DNA from: Bacteroides timonensis
GTDB taxonomy: Bacteria; Bacteroidota; Bacteroidia; Bacteroidales; Bacteroidaceae
DNA: 64,000 bases
Direction of reading: 5' to 3'
Assembly: GCF_000513195.1 (NCBI RefSeq)
Contig: NZ_CBVI010000057.1
Span: 62,001-126,000, forward strand
The translations under genes and the position numbers were made by a program. Below, in pieces: positions 44,833 through 53,678 of the stretch. A model generated the notes under the pieces. That model had not been told where the DNA came from and searched no databases. It worked only from the letters and a program-made list of their open reading frames with translations. Positions within the stretch are counted from its first letter, which is position 1. Each line of letters opens with the position of its first letter.

Positions 44833-44881
44833 AAAAAAGGGGAGAAGGACTTCACATCGGAAAGTCCTTCCCCCCTTTTCT
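44833..44881 (+). terminator. Intrinsic terminator of mgsA
   Basis: AAAAGGGG.GAAGGACTT pairs with AAGTCCTTC.CCCCTTTT around a short loop and is followed by further T residues. It is 20 bases after the stop codon. Confidence 0.85.
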
Positions 44882-44929
44882 ATGTGAAGCTTTCGGATAG
44901 TTATAACAAAAATAAGGACGACTTTCTGT

Positions 44930-44977
44930 ATATATCATGTTTTTTGCAGAGTTAATTCCGCAAAAAACATGATATAT
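44930..44977. repeat. CATGTTTTTT palindrome, copy 1
   Basis: ATATATCATGTTTTTTGC (44930-44947) and its exact reverse complement (44960-44977) surround a 12-base loop. The flank GGGATTTGGGATTGA also resembles the flank of copy 3. It lies between mgsA and a convergent beta-barrel gene. Confidence 0.85.
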
Positions 44978-45000
44978 CGGGATTTGGGATTGAAGTGTGT

Positions 45001-45642
45001 TTACAATATATATCCCAAAGAGAAAGTGAAACTTCTATTTTTGTATGTATAGTCTTTAGCTTTAGATACATTCATTAAACTCCAATCAGCTCCGAATGAG
45101 AGTTGAAAATGTTTTGCATACTCTACGCCCACATTGAATCCGCATCCCCAATCGAATCTTTTGTACCCATATTCGCCACTGAAAATGTCACTTTCAGTGT
45201 GAAACTTCTTCCCGTCTCTATAAGATTTCTCTTTGCCCCACAATGCTACTCCGGCATATGGACCTACATTGGCGAAAAGTGAAACCGATTTACTGCATTC
45301 TATTTTATATCCTATATGGATAGGAACAACTAAATAGTTGAGATTCTCTGTAAAATACCTTCCATTAGTTCCGTATTCATACTTGTAACCTTTTGCGGAC
45401 AGATGTAATCCGAATTCGGTATAAAAACCTTTTGTAACGGACGGTATTCCTAGTTCTCCTTTGGCTCCCAAGAGAAGTCCTGCTTGGCATTGGGGTTCTA
45501 TGTCTCCCATAGGTTTACTTAAATTGACACCGCCAGTAAAGCCGTATCTGAAATTTTGTGCGTACGATAATGAAGATATCATACACAGTAGGCAAATTGT
45601 AGCGAATAGTTTTCTCATCATGAATAAAGTTTTTGTTTTCAT
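45001..45642 (-). CDS. Small outer-membrane beta-barrel protein (PorT-like)
   Basis: A 213-residue protein with a signal peptide (LFATICLLCMISSLSYA) and alternating barrel strands (FRYGFTGGVNLSKPMGD; LNYLVVPIHIGYKIE; LFANVGPYAGVALWG; GCGFNVGVEYAKHFQLSFGA), ending in the typical SFTFSLGYIL. It belongs to the eight-strand outer-membrane-beta-barrel group common in Bacteroidetes; no specific function can be assigned. The promoter box TACCTTTG (minus strand, 45672-45679) lies 30 bases before the first ATG at 45642; later ATGs at 45621 and 45618 are also possible. Confidence 0.85.
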   Translation of the reverse strand: MKTKTLFMMRKLFATICLLCMISSLSYAQNFRYGFTGGVNLSKPMGDIEPQCQAGLLLGAKGELGIPSVTKGFYTEFGLHLSAKGYKYEYGTNGRYFTENLNYLVVPIHIGYKIECSKSVSLFANVGPYAGVALWGKEKSYRDGKKFHTESDIFSGEYGYKRFDWGCGFNVGVEYAKHFQLSFGADWSLMNVSKAKDYTYKNRSFTFSLGYIL

Positions 45643-45794
45643 CTTGAACTTGTTTTATTGGTTTATGGCGGCAAAGGTAGAGTAATAAAATAGTCTAGAA
45701 ATATATTTAATTAGACTTTTCTCTTTACTTTCTTTTGTTAGTTAAGCTTTCATTTTTAACTCTCTTTGTTCGCCAGGTTTACTAATAAATTAAA

Positions 45795-45840
45795 AATATC
45801 ATGGTTTTTACGAATTTTGCTCCGTAAAAACCATAGTATT
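45795..45840. repeat. CATGTTTTTT palindrome, copy 2 (diverged)
   Basis: AATATCATGGTTTTTACG (45795-45812) and its near-perfect complement (45823-45840; two mismatches) surround a 10-base loop. The core GGTTTTTACG...CGTAAAAACC keeps pairing although it differs from copies 1 and 3 at one base on each side, a compensatory change. Confidence 0.8.
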
Positions 45841-45899
45841 GAGTATGTTTTCGGAAATCTATGATTATATTCTCATTTATTTCCTGAAGTGAGTTTTAT

Positions 45900-46856
45900 T
45901 TATGGTATATATACAGTAAAATCTACGTTTCCAACTTCTCCTTCGCAACATCCGGTTGTGAAATTTCTGAATGCACATTTTACATTTCTCTTGCTGTATT
46001 GTCTTGCATTTATTGCAACTGGCTCTTTTTTAGGGCTACTACTACCATTATTTGCTAACGAAATATGAACATGACCTCCTTCTACCCATAAGTCTGCTTC
46101 ATAGTTTGTAGGGTGTCTTCTGCTCCATAGTTTCTTTTTTTTCTGTGAGGCAGCTCGTACCATAAAAATATTGCCATATTCGTCAATACCAAGGCTAATA
46201 TCACTTCTATATTTCCCTTTCTTAATTGTTACACCAAGCACATCTCCCACAAGTGCTTTCCATGTAGGATTAGTAGACGGGACTCCAGCGCGCGTACTTA
46301 CACTCATTGCGTCTTGTTTATAATTCGGCACATCGTTATTCGGTGCAATGACTTCATTACCTATAATCAGATAGCCTTGATTACTACCCAAGAGTTCGAG
46401 TTTAGCATCTGTAAAAGGAAGATACGGAGATAAATCATACGTATTTTCTGTATTAAAGAGGTATGTATCCTCATATTTATCTTTGAATTCCTTGTATGCT
46501 TCAAGAAAAGCATTGTCATCTTCAATATCGAAAATTTTGTCTAACTCGTCATCAGCTTCTTTTAACGATGAGTAAGCACCTTTAAATCCCAAATCATTGA
46601 AGAATGCTTCCTTCTGTTCCAGACTCATTTCTTGCAGTTTATTCAAAGTCTCTTGGTAAACATTGTAATCTTTAAATCTCAAAACAGCTTGGTTCTCTAC
46701 GTTACTGGATCTTGTCGTGTTGCCATTGTTGATAAAGTCGTTTAAACTCACCACTTCCAAGTCTTTGGAATTACTTGTGTTTTCTAATGTTTCATCATTA
46801 GAGCACGAAATGCATAATAGTAGTAATGCAATAGAAATAATACTTTTAAATTTCAT
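45900..46856 (-). CDS. Lipoprotein of unknown function
   Basis: A 318-residue protein with a lipoprotein signal (IISIALLLLCISCSND). The mature protein begins with a Ser/Asn-rich linker, then an acidic helical part (LNKLQEMSLEQKEAFFNDLG; LEAYKEFKDKYEDTYLFNTE), then a basic beta-rich part with CAFRNFTTGCCEGEVGNVDF near the end. Three clustered Cys are unusual for a Bacteroides lipoprotein. I cannot assign a family with confidence (a DUF4848-like relation is only a guess). It lies 82 bases after the DUF3244 gene on the same strand; the gap holds two small hairpins (46887-46921, 46919-46940). Confidence 0.75.
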   Translation of the reverse strand: MKFKSIISIALLLLCISCSNDETLENTSNSKDLEVVSLNDFINNGNTTRSSNVENQAVLRFKDYNVYQETLNKLQEMSLEQKEAFFNDLGFKGAYSSLKEADDELDKIFDIEDDNAFLEAYKEFKDKYEDTYLFNTENTYDLSPYLPFTDAKLELLGSNQGYLIIGNEVIAPNNDVPNYKQDAMSVSTRAGVPSTNPTWKALVGDVLGVTIKKGKYRSDISLGIDEYGNIFMVRAASQKKKKLWSRRHPTNYEADLWVEGGHVHISLANNGSSSPKKEPVAINARQYSKRNVKCAFRNFTTGCCEGEVGNVDFTVYIP

Positions 46857-46938
46857 TTTTAGTTATTTAATTGGTTAATGTATATAATTGATTTCTCATC
46901 GTTTAGTTAGTGAGAATCAATTTATCGTTATTGATAAA

Positions 46939-47322
46939 TTAAATCTCTTCTTGTGTGATTTCTCCTGTTATATCCATAGCGGGTGAAGTTATCTCTATAG
47001 TATAGGGATAAGTTTCCGGTACAGGAATACTCACTGTCTTTCCTTCATAAATGGAGGTTTGTGTTTCAGAAATAACCGTCTTTCCATTCTTATCAGTCAC
47101 GTAAATGTCTGCTTCCTCTAAAGAGGATTGGAAAGTAATAATTAAGGTATTATCTACTTCATCAGCGGTTAGGTTAAAAAATAAAGGGCTGCGAGTGGTA
47201 GCTTTTTCTTGAAAACTAATAATATGGGCCTTCACTTTGTGCCGATGTCTTTTGTATGGCATTGCATTCACTGGTATAATGAATAATACCGATAATAGAA
47301 TCAATAATACTTTTGTTTTCAT
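46939..47322 (-). CDS. DUF3244-type small secreted protein
   Basis: A 127-residue protein with a signal peptide (VLLILLSVLFIIPVNA), a basic stretch (YKRHRHKVKAHI) and a short immunoglobulin-like beta domain (NTLIITFQSSLEEADIYVTD; TVSIPVPETYPYTIEITSP). This pattern is that of DUF3244 proteins, common in Bacteroides and of unknown role. A TAACTTTG box (minus strand, 47352-47359) stands 29 bases before the start. The TPR lipoprotein gene is just upstream and an unknown lipoprotein downstream; the three may act together. Confidence 0.8.
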   Translation of the reverse strand: MKTKVLLILLSVLFIIPVNAMPYKRHRHKVKAHIISFQEKATTRSPLFFNLTADEVDNTLIITFQSSLEEADIYVTDKNGKTVISETQTSIYEGKTVSIPVPETYPYTIEITSPAMDITGEITQEEI

Positions 47323-47446
47323 TTCTATATTTAATTAATTGTTTACGGCTGCAAAGTTAGGGCAAACAATTATCATAAATGCATTTTTGTAATCACACTA
47401 TAGAAATGTAATGTATTGATAAATAGGAAGATAATAAAAGTGGTAA

Positions 47447-49150
47447 TCACATCTTGCTTTCTTCTTCAATCATTCTTTCTTTTATTCTATATTTTTTCTG
47501 ATTGAGAGGATGTGTATCGCTATAACCAAAGCAAATAGCGATGGATTGCGAATCAAGAGAGGTTTCCTGCAAACAGAGGTATAATAAATCGCTTTCTGTC
47601 AATTTGGAATATTTTTCTTGAAGGAAAGATATGTAATCATGGTATATTTCAAATATGGTCTTTTTTAATTGTTCTTGCTCGGCTGTGGTCAACACTTTCA
47701 TTGCTTTTTTATTCGAAACAGCTTGTTTTGAAAGAGTAATCACTCTCTTATAAATATTGCTTTGCTCCAATAACCAGTTAAGTAGTCGTTGCTTTTCTTT
47801 CTTTAAGTCAGCTATACTTTGCTCTCTTTCTTCTATTTGCCTTTTTTTATTTTCTTGTTCTTGCTTTAAGTTATTCTGCTCTTGGTGTAATAAGTCAATT
47901 ATTAATTGATTATTTTCAATTGTACCTTGTAGAGAAGATAATTTATTCTGTGTTTGCTCTAATGATTGTTTGTATTGGAGTTGAATACGTTTCTTTCGAT
48001 TAATACGATTTTGATAGACAAGTATAATTAGGAGGCTAATTAGTATAAAGCCTGCGGCAGTGCTTCGTACAATGCGATTTCCTTTTATTTGTTCCTCTCT
48101 TACTCTCATTTTAGTGTTGTATTCATAAATCAACTGTTGTATTTCAGTTGACTGCTCCATGTAATATAGAGAATCTATGATGGCGGCATGTTCTTCTAAA
48201 TAAATATTTGCTGTCTTGTAATCTCCGTTTTCTTTTTCAAGGTTGTATAAATTATTTAAACATGTAGACTTGCCTTCAATAGATAATCCTTCTAGGCTTT
48301 TATTCAAATAATGACGGGCTGAGTCTTTATTTCCTCCTGTTTTAAAAATTAAATATCCTAGATTACTATAATAATTTCCATGATTCTCCTTTTTAGGTAG
48401 TTCTTTAAGGGCACTTTGTGCATAAAATAAGGCAGAATCAAGTTCATCAAAACTATCAAACTCCAAACTTAAATTGTGCTTAGACATTGCAATCTGTAGA
48501 GAATCTCCCGAAGAGATAGCATAATTTAGTGCTTTATGCTGGAACATGAGTGTGGAGTCCTTTTCATCTATTAAGCAGTAATATGTACTAATATTGTTGA
48601 GGGCTATTGATTTATCCAGCTCTGTGATGGAACATTGATACATAGCTTCGTACATTTCTATAGCTTCGTCATAATATCCGGCATCAAAGTAGAGATTTCC
48701 TAATGAGCTGAGGAACAGGCTTTTGGTTTTAAGCTCTTTCGGAAAATTTTGTATGATGGTCAATCCTTCCTGAAGATATGAGATAGCTTCTTTTTCCTCT
48801 TCCATTTCTACCGCCAGTCTTCCTTTATAAAGCAACGCTACTGCTTTTTCTTTCTCGTCATCGTCATAATACTCTAATGCTACATTCAGCAGTGAGTCGC
48901 AAGGTAGCAGAGATTGTTTGCATTTATCCGTTGCACGTGCAAGTAGCAGTGCATAACGCGCGCATTCATTGTCGGAAAGTTCTTCTATTTCTTCCGGCGG
49001 TAAATCCAATAATCGGAGTACACTGTCGGGATGTTCCTCCATCAATGCATCGGCATGTGAGAATAAAGTTTCTGTTTCGCTTTTGTGTGAACAGGAAAAG
49101 ACTAGTAATAAAATGGTAAATACCGTTGCTGTTATTTTTAGGTTTGTCAT
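47447..49150 (-). CDS. TPR lipoprotein with membrane helix, coiled coil and degenerate C-terminal HTH
   Basis: A 567-residue protein. It has a lipoprotein-like signal (TVFTILLLVFSCSHKS), about seven TPR units (KTKSLFLSSLGNLYFDAGYY; LDKSIALNNISTYYCLIDEK), a transmembrane helix near residue 360 (AAGFILISLLIILVYQ), a Gln/Glu-rich coiled coil (QEQNNLKQEQENKKRQIEER) and a C-terminal segment (YSKLTESDLLYLCLQ, SIAICFGYSDT) resembling the LuxR-type HTH. It looks like a one-protein membrane sensor with a cytoplasmic DNA-binding end, a type common in Bacteroidetes. A TACCTTTG box is at 49174-49181. Because both a lipid anchor and an internal helix are predicted, topology is uncertain. Confidence 0.82.
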   Translation of the reverse strand: MTNLKITATVFTILLLVFSCSHKSETETLFSHADALMEEHPDSVLRLLDLPPEEIEELSDNECARYALLLARATDKCKQSLLPCDSLLNVALEYYDDDEKEKAVALLYKGRLAVEMEEEKEAISYLQEGLTIIQNFPKELKTKSLFLSSLGNLYFDAGYYDEAIEMYEAMYQCSITELDKSIALNNISTYYCLIDEKDSTLMFQHKALNYAISSGDSLQIAMSKHNLSLEFDSFDELDSALFYAQSALKELPKKENHGNYYSNLGYLIFKTGGNKDSARHYLNKSLEGLSIEGKSTCLNNLYNLEKENGDYKTANIYLEEHAAIIDSLYYMEQSTEIQQLIYEYNTKMRVREEQIKGNRIVRSTAAGFILISLLIILVYQNRINRKKRIQLQYKQSLEQTQNKLSSLQGTIENNQLIIDLLHQEQNNLKQEQENKKRQIEEREQSIADLKKEKQRLLNWLLEQSNIYKRVITLSKQAVSNKKAMKVLTTAEQEQLKKTIFEIYHDYISFLQEKYSKLTESDLLYLCLQETSLDSQSIAICFGYSDTHPLNQKKYRIKERMIEEESKM

Positions 49151-49525
49151 AAGGTAGGTTGCTTTGTCGGCAGCAAAGGTATGAATAATTATTTATATAA
49201 GTAGTCAATCAGAATTAATTCGTAGTATAAATGGGAATTTAGCGAAGCGGAGCTTCGTAATTATAAATTATGAATTACCATGCTGTATTATAATTGAGAT
49301 AGTACTGCTTGTCATTTGACTCATTACCGCCCCGAAAGAGAGAAACTACGCATATCCGTAATGACACTATTATATTAGTATTCATAGCAGAATAACACAG
49401 CATTCTTCTTTTTCCTGACTTACGCCTTTTTACAAATTTACGTTCCAGAGAATTTTGTAAATAAAGAAAGGATAATAATGCACCACTATTGCATATTCTT
49501 TCGCTTTTCGGTGCAGTTTATGCAG

Positions 49526-49635
49526 AAAGGATTACTACTTCCGGGTGAAAGGGTTACTACATTTAGGCAAAAGGGTTACGGCATTTGGGTAAAAGGGTTA
49601 CTACATTTGGGCAAAAGGGTTACGGCATTCTGAAA
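49526..49635. repeat. 22-bp-period repeat array B (five units)
   Basis: The word AAAGG-TTAC begins at 49526, 49548, 49570, 49592 and 49614, exactly 22 bases apart each time. The triplet after it alternates TAC, TAC, GGC, TAC, GGC, so the last four units also form a 44-base higher-order repeat. No spacers and no coding frame. Confidence 0.9.
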
Positions 49636-49944
49636 ATGTACTTATTTGCATCTGGTTTAGGGTTATAAGTGTGCTGTTTAGGGAGCATTTCATTCTAAAA
49701 TAAATGTAGTGATTTCGATATCCATCTTATAGTCTGCCACTTATCATTTTTTAGTGGCGTATTTTCAATTTTGCGGGCATCGACACGGAAATACGGCGCT
49801 CTCAGCAGGCTAAAAATGCAAAGTGACAGAATGAAAGTATTACAATAGGGGATAATCGGCAGAGTATGATTTTGCTCGTTTCTGTAGGGTTTTGAGGTAA
49901 ATATTTATTTAGTGAGTCGCATCCAAGTCCGCATCGGGGGATGC

Positions 49945-50054
49945 TCCCATAATAACAGAGGTACATTCCCATAACGACTGAACCTATTTCCCATAACGAC
50001 AGAAAGCATTTCCCATAACGACTGAATGAGCGTTCCACTACGACTGAGCAAGGT
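49945..50054. repeat. 22-bp-period repeat array C (five units)
   Basis: TCCCATAA begins at 49945, 49967, 49989 and 50011, and the related TTCCACTACGACTGAG at 50033, all 22 bases apart. The inner word ACGACTGA is kept in units 2, 4 and 5. The last unit is followed by GTGGAAC, complementary to its GTTCCAC. Confidence 0.9.
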
Positions 50055-50191
50055 GGAACACCAACCATTCATCCAGTCAGCAACTTACGTATTCCTTCAT
50101 GAGGATGACTTAGCTCTGGTTTTACACATTCCTGACGGCTAAAGAAGTATTTGCCGGTAGTTACTTCTGTAATAACCGGCGGTAGGTGATG

Positions 50192-51313
50192 TTACAATAG
50201 AAACTCCTCTACATTATCTCGTGTGATAACTTTGAATGTGGCGTTCGGGTAACTGTTAGTGAATGTTTTTGGAACTTTGGCGATTCTCTTGGGATTCCAT
50301 TTAAACTCATAAGCTGTCAGTTGCCCGTTGCCTTCTTCGATGAAGTCAATTTCCTGCATGGCAGTAGTGCGCCAAAACCATGTATTATACCACAGGTGGT
50401 GGTAATGCAAGAACTTCATTCGTTCCGATACTACAAAGTTTTCGAATAAGGCTCCGATATCGGGACGGGTTTCGGCTAATGCAAAATTGGCGATGACTGC
50501 GTTGCGGATGCCATTGTCATAGAAGTATATTTTTCGGCTACTCTTTAACTCGTTTCTTAAATTCCGGCTGAAAGAACCTAAACGGAAGATGATATATGAC
50601 TGTTCCAGTAGAATTATATAGCGTTCCACCGTCTTTGGGTCTAAATCACATAGTTGCCCTAACTCATTGTATGAAACTTCTGAACCCAACTGGAAAGCAA
50701 GGGCTTGCAATAGTTTCACTATTTTATCGGCTTTTTTGATGTGTTCCCAGTCTAAAATATCTTTATATAAATAACTGTCGGAAAGTTGTTTCAGTATTTC
50801 GATTTCCGTGCCGGGATGATTCACTACGTCCGGGTAATATCCATATACCAGTCGGTGGGGAAGTAGTCTTTTTTCGTCCATAAGTCCGTGAACATTTACC
50901 ATCTCTTCAAAGGAGAGGGGATACATTTTATATTCCCATTTCCTTCCGGTCAGCGGTTCATTGATTTTGTTGGCGAGGTCGAAGGAAGAACTTCCGGTCG
51001 CTATCAGTTGTATGCCAGGCAGTTGGTCGGTGATGAGTTTGAGTCTTATTCCGATGTCTTCGATGCGTTGTGCTTCGTCAATGATAACGGTTTTTTTATT
51101 TCCGAAGATATACTTCAGGCGGGTTGCTGAAATACTCTCAAAAAGTGCACGGGTATCTTGTTCGTCTCCGTTGAGCCATAATACATCTTCTTTTCCTTTG
51201 AATAAGTGTTTTAACAAGGTCGTTTTACCTACCTGGCGTGCTCCCATAATGATGATTGCTTTATCTTGCCCCAACTTATTCCGGATACTTTCTTCTAATA
51301 TTCTTGTTATCAT
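50192..51313 (-). CDS. AAA-type ATPase with DUF4143 domain
   Basis: A 373-residue protein. It has a Walker A (IIIMGARQVGKTTLLKHL), a Walker B (KKTVIIDEAQRIEDIGIRL), sensor I (LIATGSSSFDLA), then a winged-helix stretch (VSYNELGQLCDLDPKTVERY) and the C-terminal DUF4143 nuclease-like domain (IGALFENFVVSERMKF, WFWRTTAMQEIDFIEEGNGQ, YEFKWNPKR). The E-F-E-D-K pattern of PD-(D/E)XK folds is partly visible as FENFV...EIDFIE...YEFKW. Such proteins are very common in Bacteroides, often near mobile or defence regions; function is unproven. It stands isolated, with array C downstream. Confidence 0.9.
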   Translation of the reverse strand: MITRILEESIRNKLGQDKAIIIMGARQVGKTTLLKHLFKGKEDVLWLNGDEQDTRALFESISATRLKYIFGNKKTVIIDEAQRIEDIGIRLKLITDQLPGIQLIATGSSSFDLANKINEPLTGRKWEYKMYPLSFEEMVNVHGLMDEKRLLPHRLVYGYYPDVVNHPGTEIEILKQLSDSYLYKDILDWEHIKKADKIVKLLQALAFQLGSEVSYNELGQLCDLDPKTVERYIILLEQSYIIFRLGSFSRNLRNELKSSRKIYFYDNGIRNAVIANFALAETRPDIGALFENFVVSERMKFLHYHHLWYNTWFWRTTAMQEIDFIEEGNGQLTAYEFKWNPKRIAKVPKTFTNSYPNATFKVITRDNVEEFLL

Positions 51314-51361
51314 ACTCTTATAGCTTTATTTATGAAAACAAAGATAATAGATAATAAACGT

Positions 51362-51425
51362 AAATCCAAAAATATCATGTTTTTTACGGATTTCATTCCG
51401 TAAAAAACATGATATTTTTGGATTT
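51362..51425. repeat. CATGTTTTTT palindrome, copy 3 (29-bp perfect arms)
   Basis: 51362-51390 and 51397-51425 are exact reverse complements over 29 bases around a six-base loop (TTTCAT). The core CATGTTTTTTACGGA is shared with copies 1 and 2. It lies between the ATPase start and folB, both on the minus strand. Confidence 0.9.
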
Positions 51426-51554
51426 GAGAACGTCCTTTTCACCGTTTACCTTATTGTTTTCAACCCACTCTTCCTTAATCTTTGCTGTTTTGTCCGGGTG
51501 ATACACTGCAGAGTGATATTTGTATACAAAGCATTTCTTGCGAAATAATTCAGC

Positions 51555-51917
51555 TTAAGTTCTCTCGCAGTGCACCTCCACCCCTGCCGCATCCATATCC
51601 GCTCCCATAGGCGGATTGCGCTTGGCAAGTTTCAGCTCAATACCCTTGATAGCAGGGAATGTACGGAACAACCGTTTCACGATCCGCCCGCAAACATGCT
51701 CCAACAGTTTGGATGGAATCTCCATTTCGGACTTCACATTTTCGTATACATCGGCATAGCTCACGGTATGCGTCACGTCGTCCGTTTCGGCTGCACGGGC
51801 AATATTGACTTTCAACCTCAGGTTAATGACAAATTCATTACCCACTATGCGTTCTTGTTCACCTACGCCGTGATAGGCAAAGAATCGGACATTTTCAAGG
51901 AATATATAACTGTTCAT
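51555..51917 (-). CDS. folB: Dihydroneopterin aldolase
   Basis: A 120-residue folate-pathway enzyme that cleaves dihydroneopterin to hydroxymethyl-dihydropterin and glycolaldehyde. Signature segments are FLENVRFFAYHGVGEQERIV with the catalytic Glu at its end, VTHTVSYADVYENV, and the catalytic Lys in IELKLAKRNPPM. The start at 51917 gives the normal length; upstream in-frame codons run through the promoter. It is divergent from the S41 peptidase. After its stop the same frame stays open for ~54 more codons (to 51393), see findings. Confidence 0.95.
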   Translation of the reverse strand: MNSYIFLENVRFFAYHGVGEQERIVGNEFVINLRLKVNIARAAETDDVTHTVSYADVYENVKSEMEIPSKLLEHVCGRIVKRLFRTFPAIKGIELKLAKRNPPMGADMDAAGVEVHCERT

Positions 51918-51944
51918 AATCAATATAGAATAATCGATGCGCAA

Positions 51945-51975
51945 CAAAAATAAGAATAACCTGCCAGCAAACAAA
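51945..51975 (-). promoter_or_regulatory. Consensus promoter of folB
   Basis: On the minus strand, TTTG (51972-51975), a 19-base spacer and TATTTTTG (51945-51952) match the Bacteroidetes consensus. A divergent -7 box TATATTTG for the S41 gene lies at 51985-51992. Confidence 0.75.
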
Positions 51976-52017
51976 GAAAACAGGTATATTTGTGGCAACA
52001 ACTAAAAAAGACAAGAC

Positions 52018-53647
52018 ATGAAACACTTGTATTGCTTTCTTTTGTTCGCCTTCGTCTGCGTTTCTCTCCCGGCACAGGACAAGGTAAATGGCGACTCTCT
52101 TGCAACCGATTTCCGGTATCTGGTGAAGCAACTTGAAGTCACGCATCCCGATCCGTACACAGGTTTCGGTGGAAAGGTTTTCTTCCATAAACAAGCATTC
52201 GAGTTGGAGAATGAGTTGCGAAGTCAGCCCCACACCCTTCAGCAATTCTGGAATAAGTCGATGGCTTTCCTTTCTTCCATTCAGGATGGGCACACTTATC
52301 TTCGTCCTCTTGCACCCAAGCAGCAACAGCAACAACGTTTTCAACTTCTTGGTTTGAGGTGTATTCCCGACGGGGTGATTGTGCAAACGCTTCCGGCTTC
52401 GCATAAAGATTTATTGGGTAGTCTTCTTGTTGAAATCAACGACAAGAGCCTGGACGAGCTGTTAGCGCGTACGGCTAATCTTTTTGCGTGCGAGAATCAA
52501 TATAACCGTTATTCTATTTTCTGTCGCCATGTATCGGGAGAGCAATTCTTGCGACAATTGTTACCGGATTTGGAAGATACGATTTCTCTCAATCTGCGTA
52601 TGCCGGACGGAAAGGAGGTAATTCTTGAATTGCCTTTTATGGAAAGAGCCGAACTGGAAAAGGTTGAAAAAGCAAGTCTGCCGTCTTGGGACGGATGCCC
52701 TACCGAACAAATGGCTTATCGCTACATTGACGAGCAGCAGCAGGTGATGATGTTCAAGGTAAACAGCATAATGGCGCGTGATAACTTTGAATATATGTAC
52801 CAGTATATGAAGGGTGATTTGCTTCGGCAGCTTGGATTCTATTATCAGCAGGTTTTGAAAACAGAAATGCCTGCGGACACTTTACAAGCCATCCGCGAAT
52901 TACCTTCGTTCTCGGGAACCTTTGGTGCGATGCTGAAAGAGATGAAAAAGAATCATTCGGAATATCTCATTATCGACCTTCGCGGCAATAGCGGCGGCTG
53001 GACTCCCATTGTCCTTGCCACTTTGTATCAGCTTTATGGTGATAGATATTTGCAGACGGATATGAAGACTGAATATTACCGGATTGTTTCTCCTCTCTAT
53101 ATGAATAAGTTGGAGACAACTCTGGAGGAATTCAATAAAAAGCGCGGAACTCATTATGCTTTCGGTGATTACACCTTTAGTGAGGAAGAAGAGGATGATG
53201 CTACTCCGCTCGATACTTTGCGGCAGCAGTTCATAGATGGATGTAAGTAGTGTGAAGGAAGAGTTGCGCGCGCAGCAGGGTGCTCCGGTGTATACTCCAA
53301 AGCAGATTTTTGTGGTGACGGACGAGCGGACTTTCAGTGCTGCATTTCACTATGCTTTTATGTTGTGGAAGATGGGCGCCACAGTGGTAGGCATTCCCAG
53401 CGGTCAGGCTCCGAATACTTTTATGGAGCAGACGCTTTTCAAACTACCTTATACCGGAGTGGAAGGGTCTATTTCTAATTCGATGCAGATATTCCTATCG
53501 GGAAAGGATAAGCGTGCAAAGACTTTCTGGCCGGACATGATGCTAACCTATGATGAGTATAAAAAGTATAGTTTTGATAAACAAGCGGAAATCCTCTTTT
53601 TGCAGGAAAAAACAGGAAAGCTTGAAGGTGATTTGCGTTCCCGCTAA
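52018..53647 (+). pseudogene. S41-family serine peptidase, frameshifted
   Basis: Two frames together encode one ~540-residue secreted peptidase. The first (52018-53250) has the signal peptide, an N-terminal helical region (VTHPDPYTGFGG, SSIQDGHTYLRPL) and the first half of the S41 core (SEYLIIDLRGNSGGWTPIVL), then stops at QQFIDGCK. The second (53237-53647, shifted frame) resumes at DVSSVKEELRAQQGAPVYTP and contains the catalytic Ser region (VVTDERTFSAAFHYAFMLWK). The shift thus separates the Ser from the substrate-binding part. No slippery homopolymer is seen at the break, so a mutation or a sequencing error is likelier than programmed frameshifting. It is divergent from folB. Confidence 0.85.
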
Positions 53648-53678
53648 GCATAATAGTAACCTGTTGAGGGCGTTGTAG

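Larger units (their letters stand above)
49151..50191. other. 1-kb gene-free stretch with two repeat arrays
   Basis: No credible gene is seen. It contains the promoter of the TPR lipoprotein, a small hairpin (GAAGCGGAGCTTC near 49242), arrays B and C, and a hairpin CCACT/AGTGG at 49737-49756. The short open frame at 49802-50068 (minus) is an artefact of array C. Confidence 0.7.

Noticed and set aside
49526..50054. CRISPR array
   Set aside because: Units are degenerate, directly adjacent with a 22-base period, without unique spacers, and no cas gene is near.
49802..50068. 88-codon minus-strand open frame
   Set aside because: It is read through repeat array C; its repeated VVERSFSRYG/MGMYLCYYGS pattern is the 22-bp period in translation, not a protein.
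51446..51628. 60-codon minus-strand frame overlapping folB
   Set aside because: It starts inside folB in another frame and shows no family features.
53237..53250. Programmed frameshift in the S41 peptidase
   Set aside because: No slippery heptamer or downstream stimulatory hairpin is visible at the junction.
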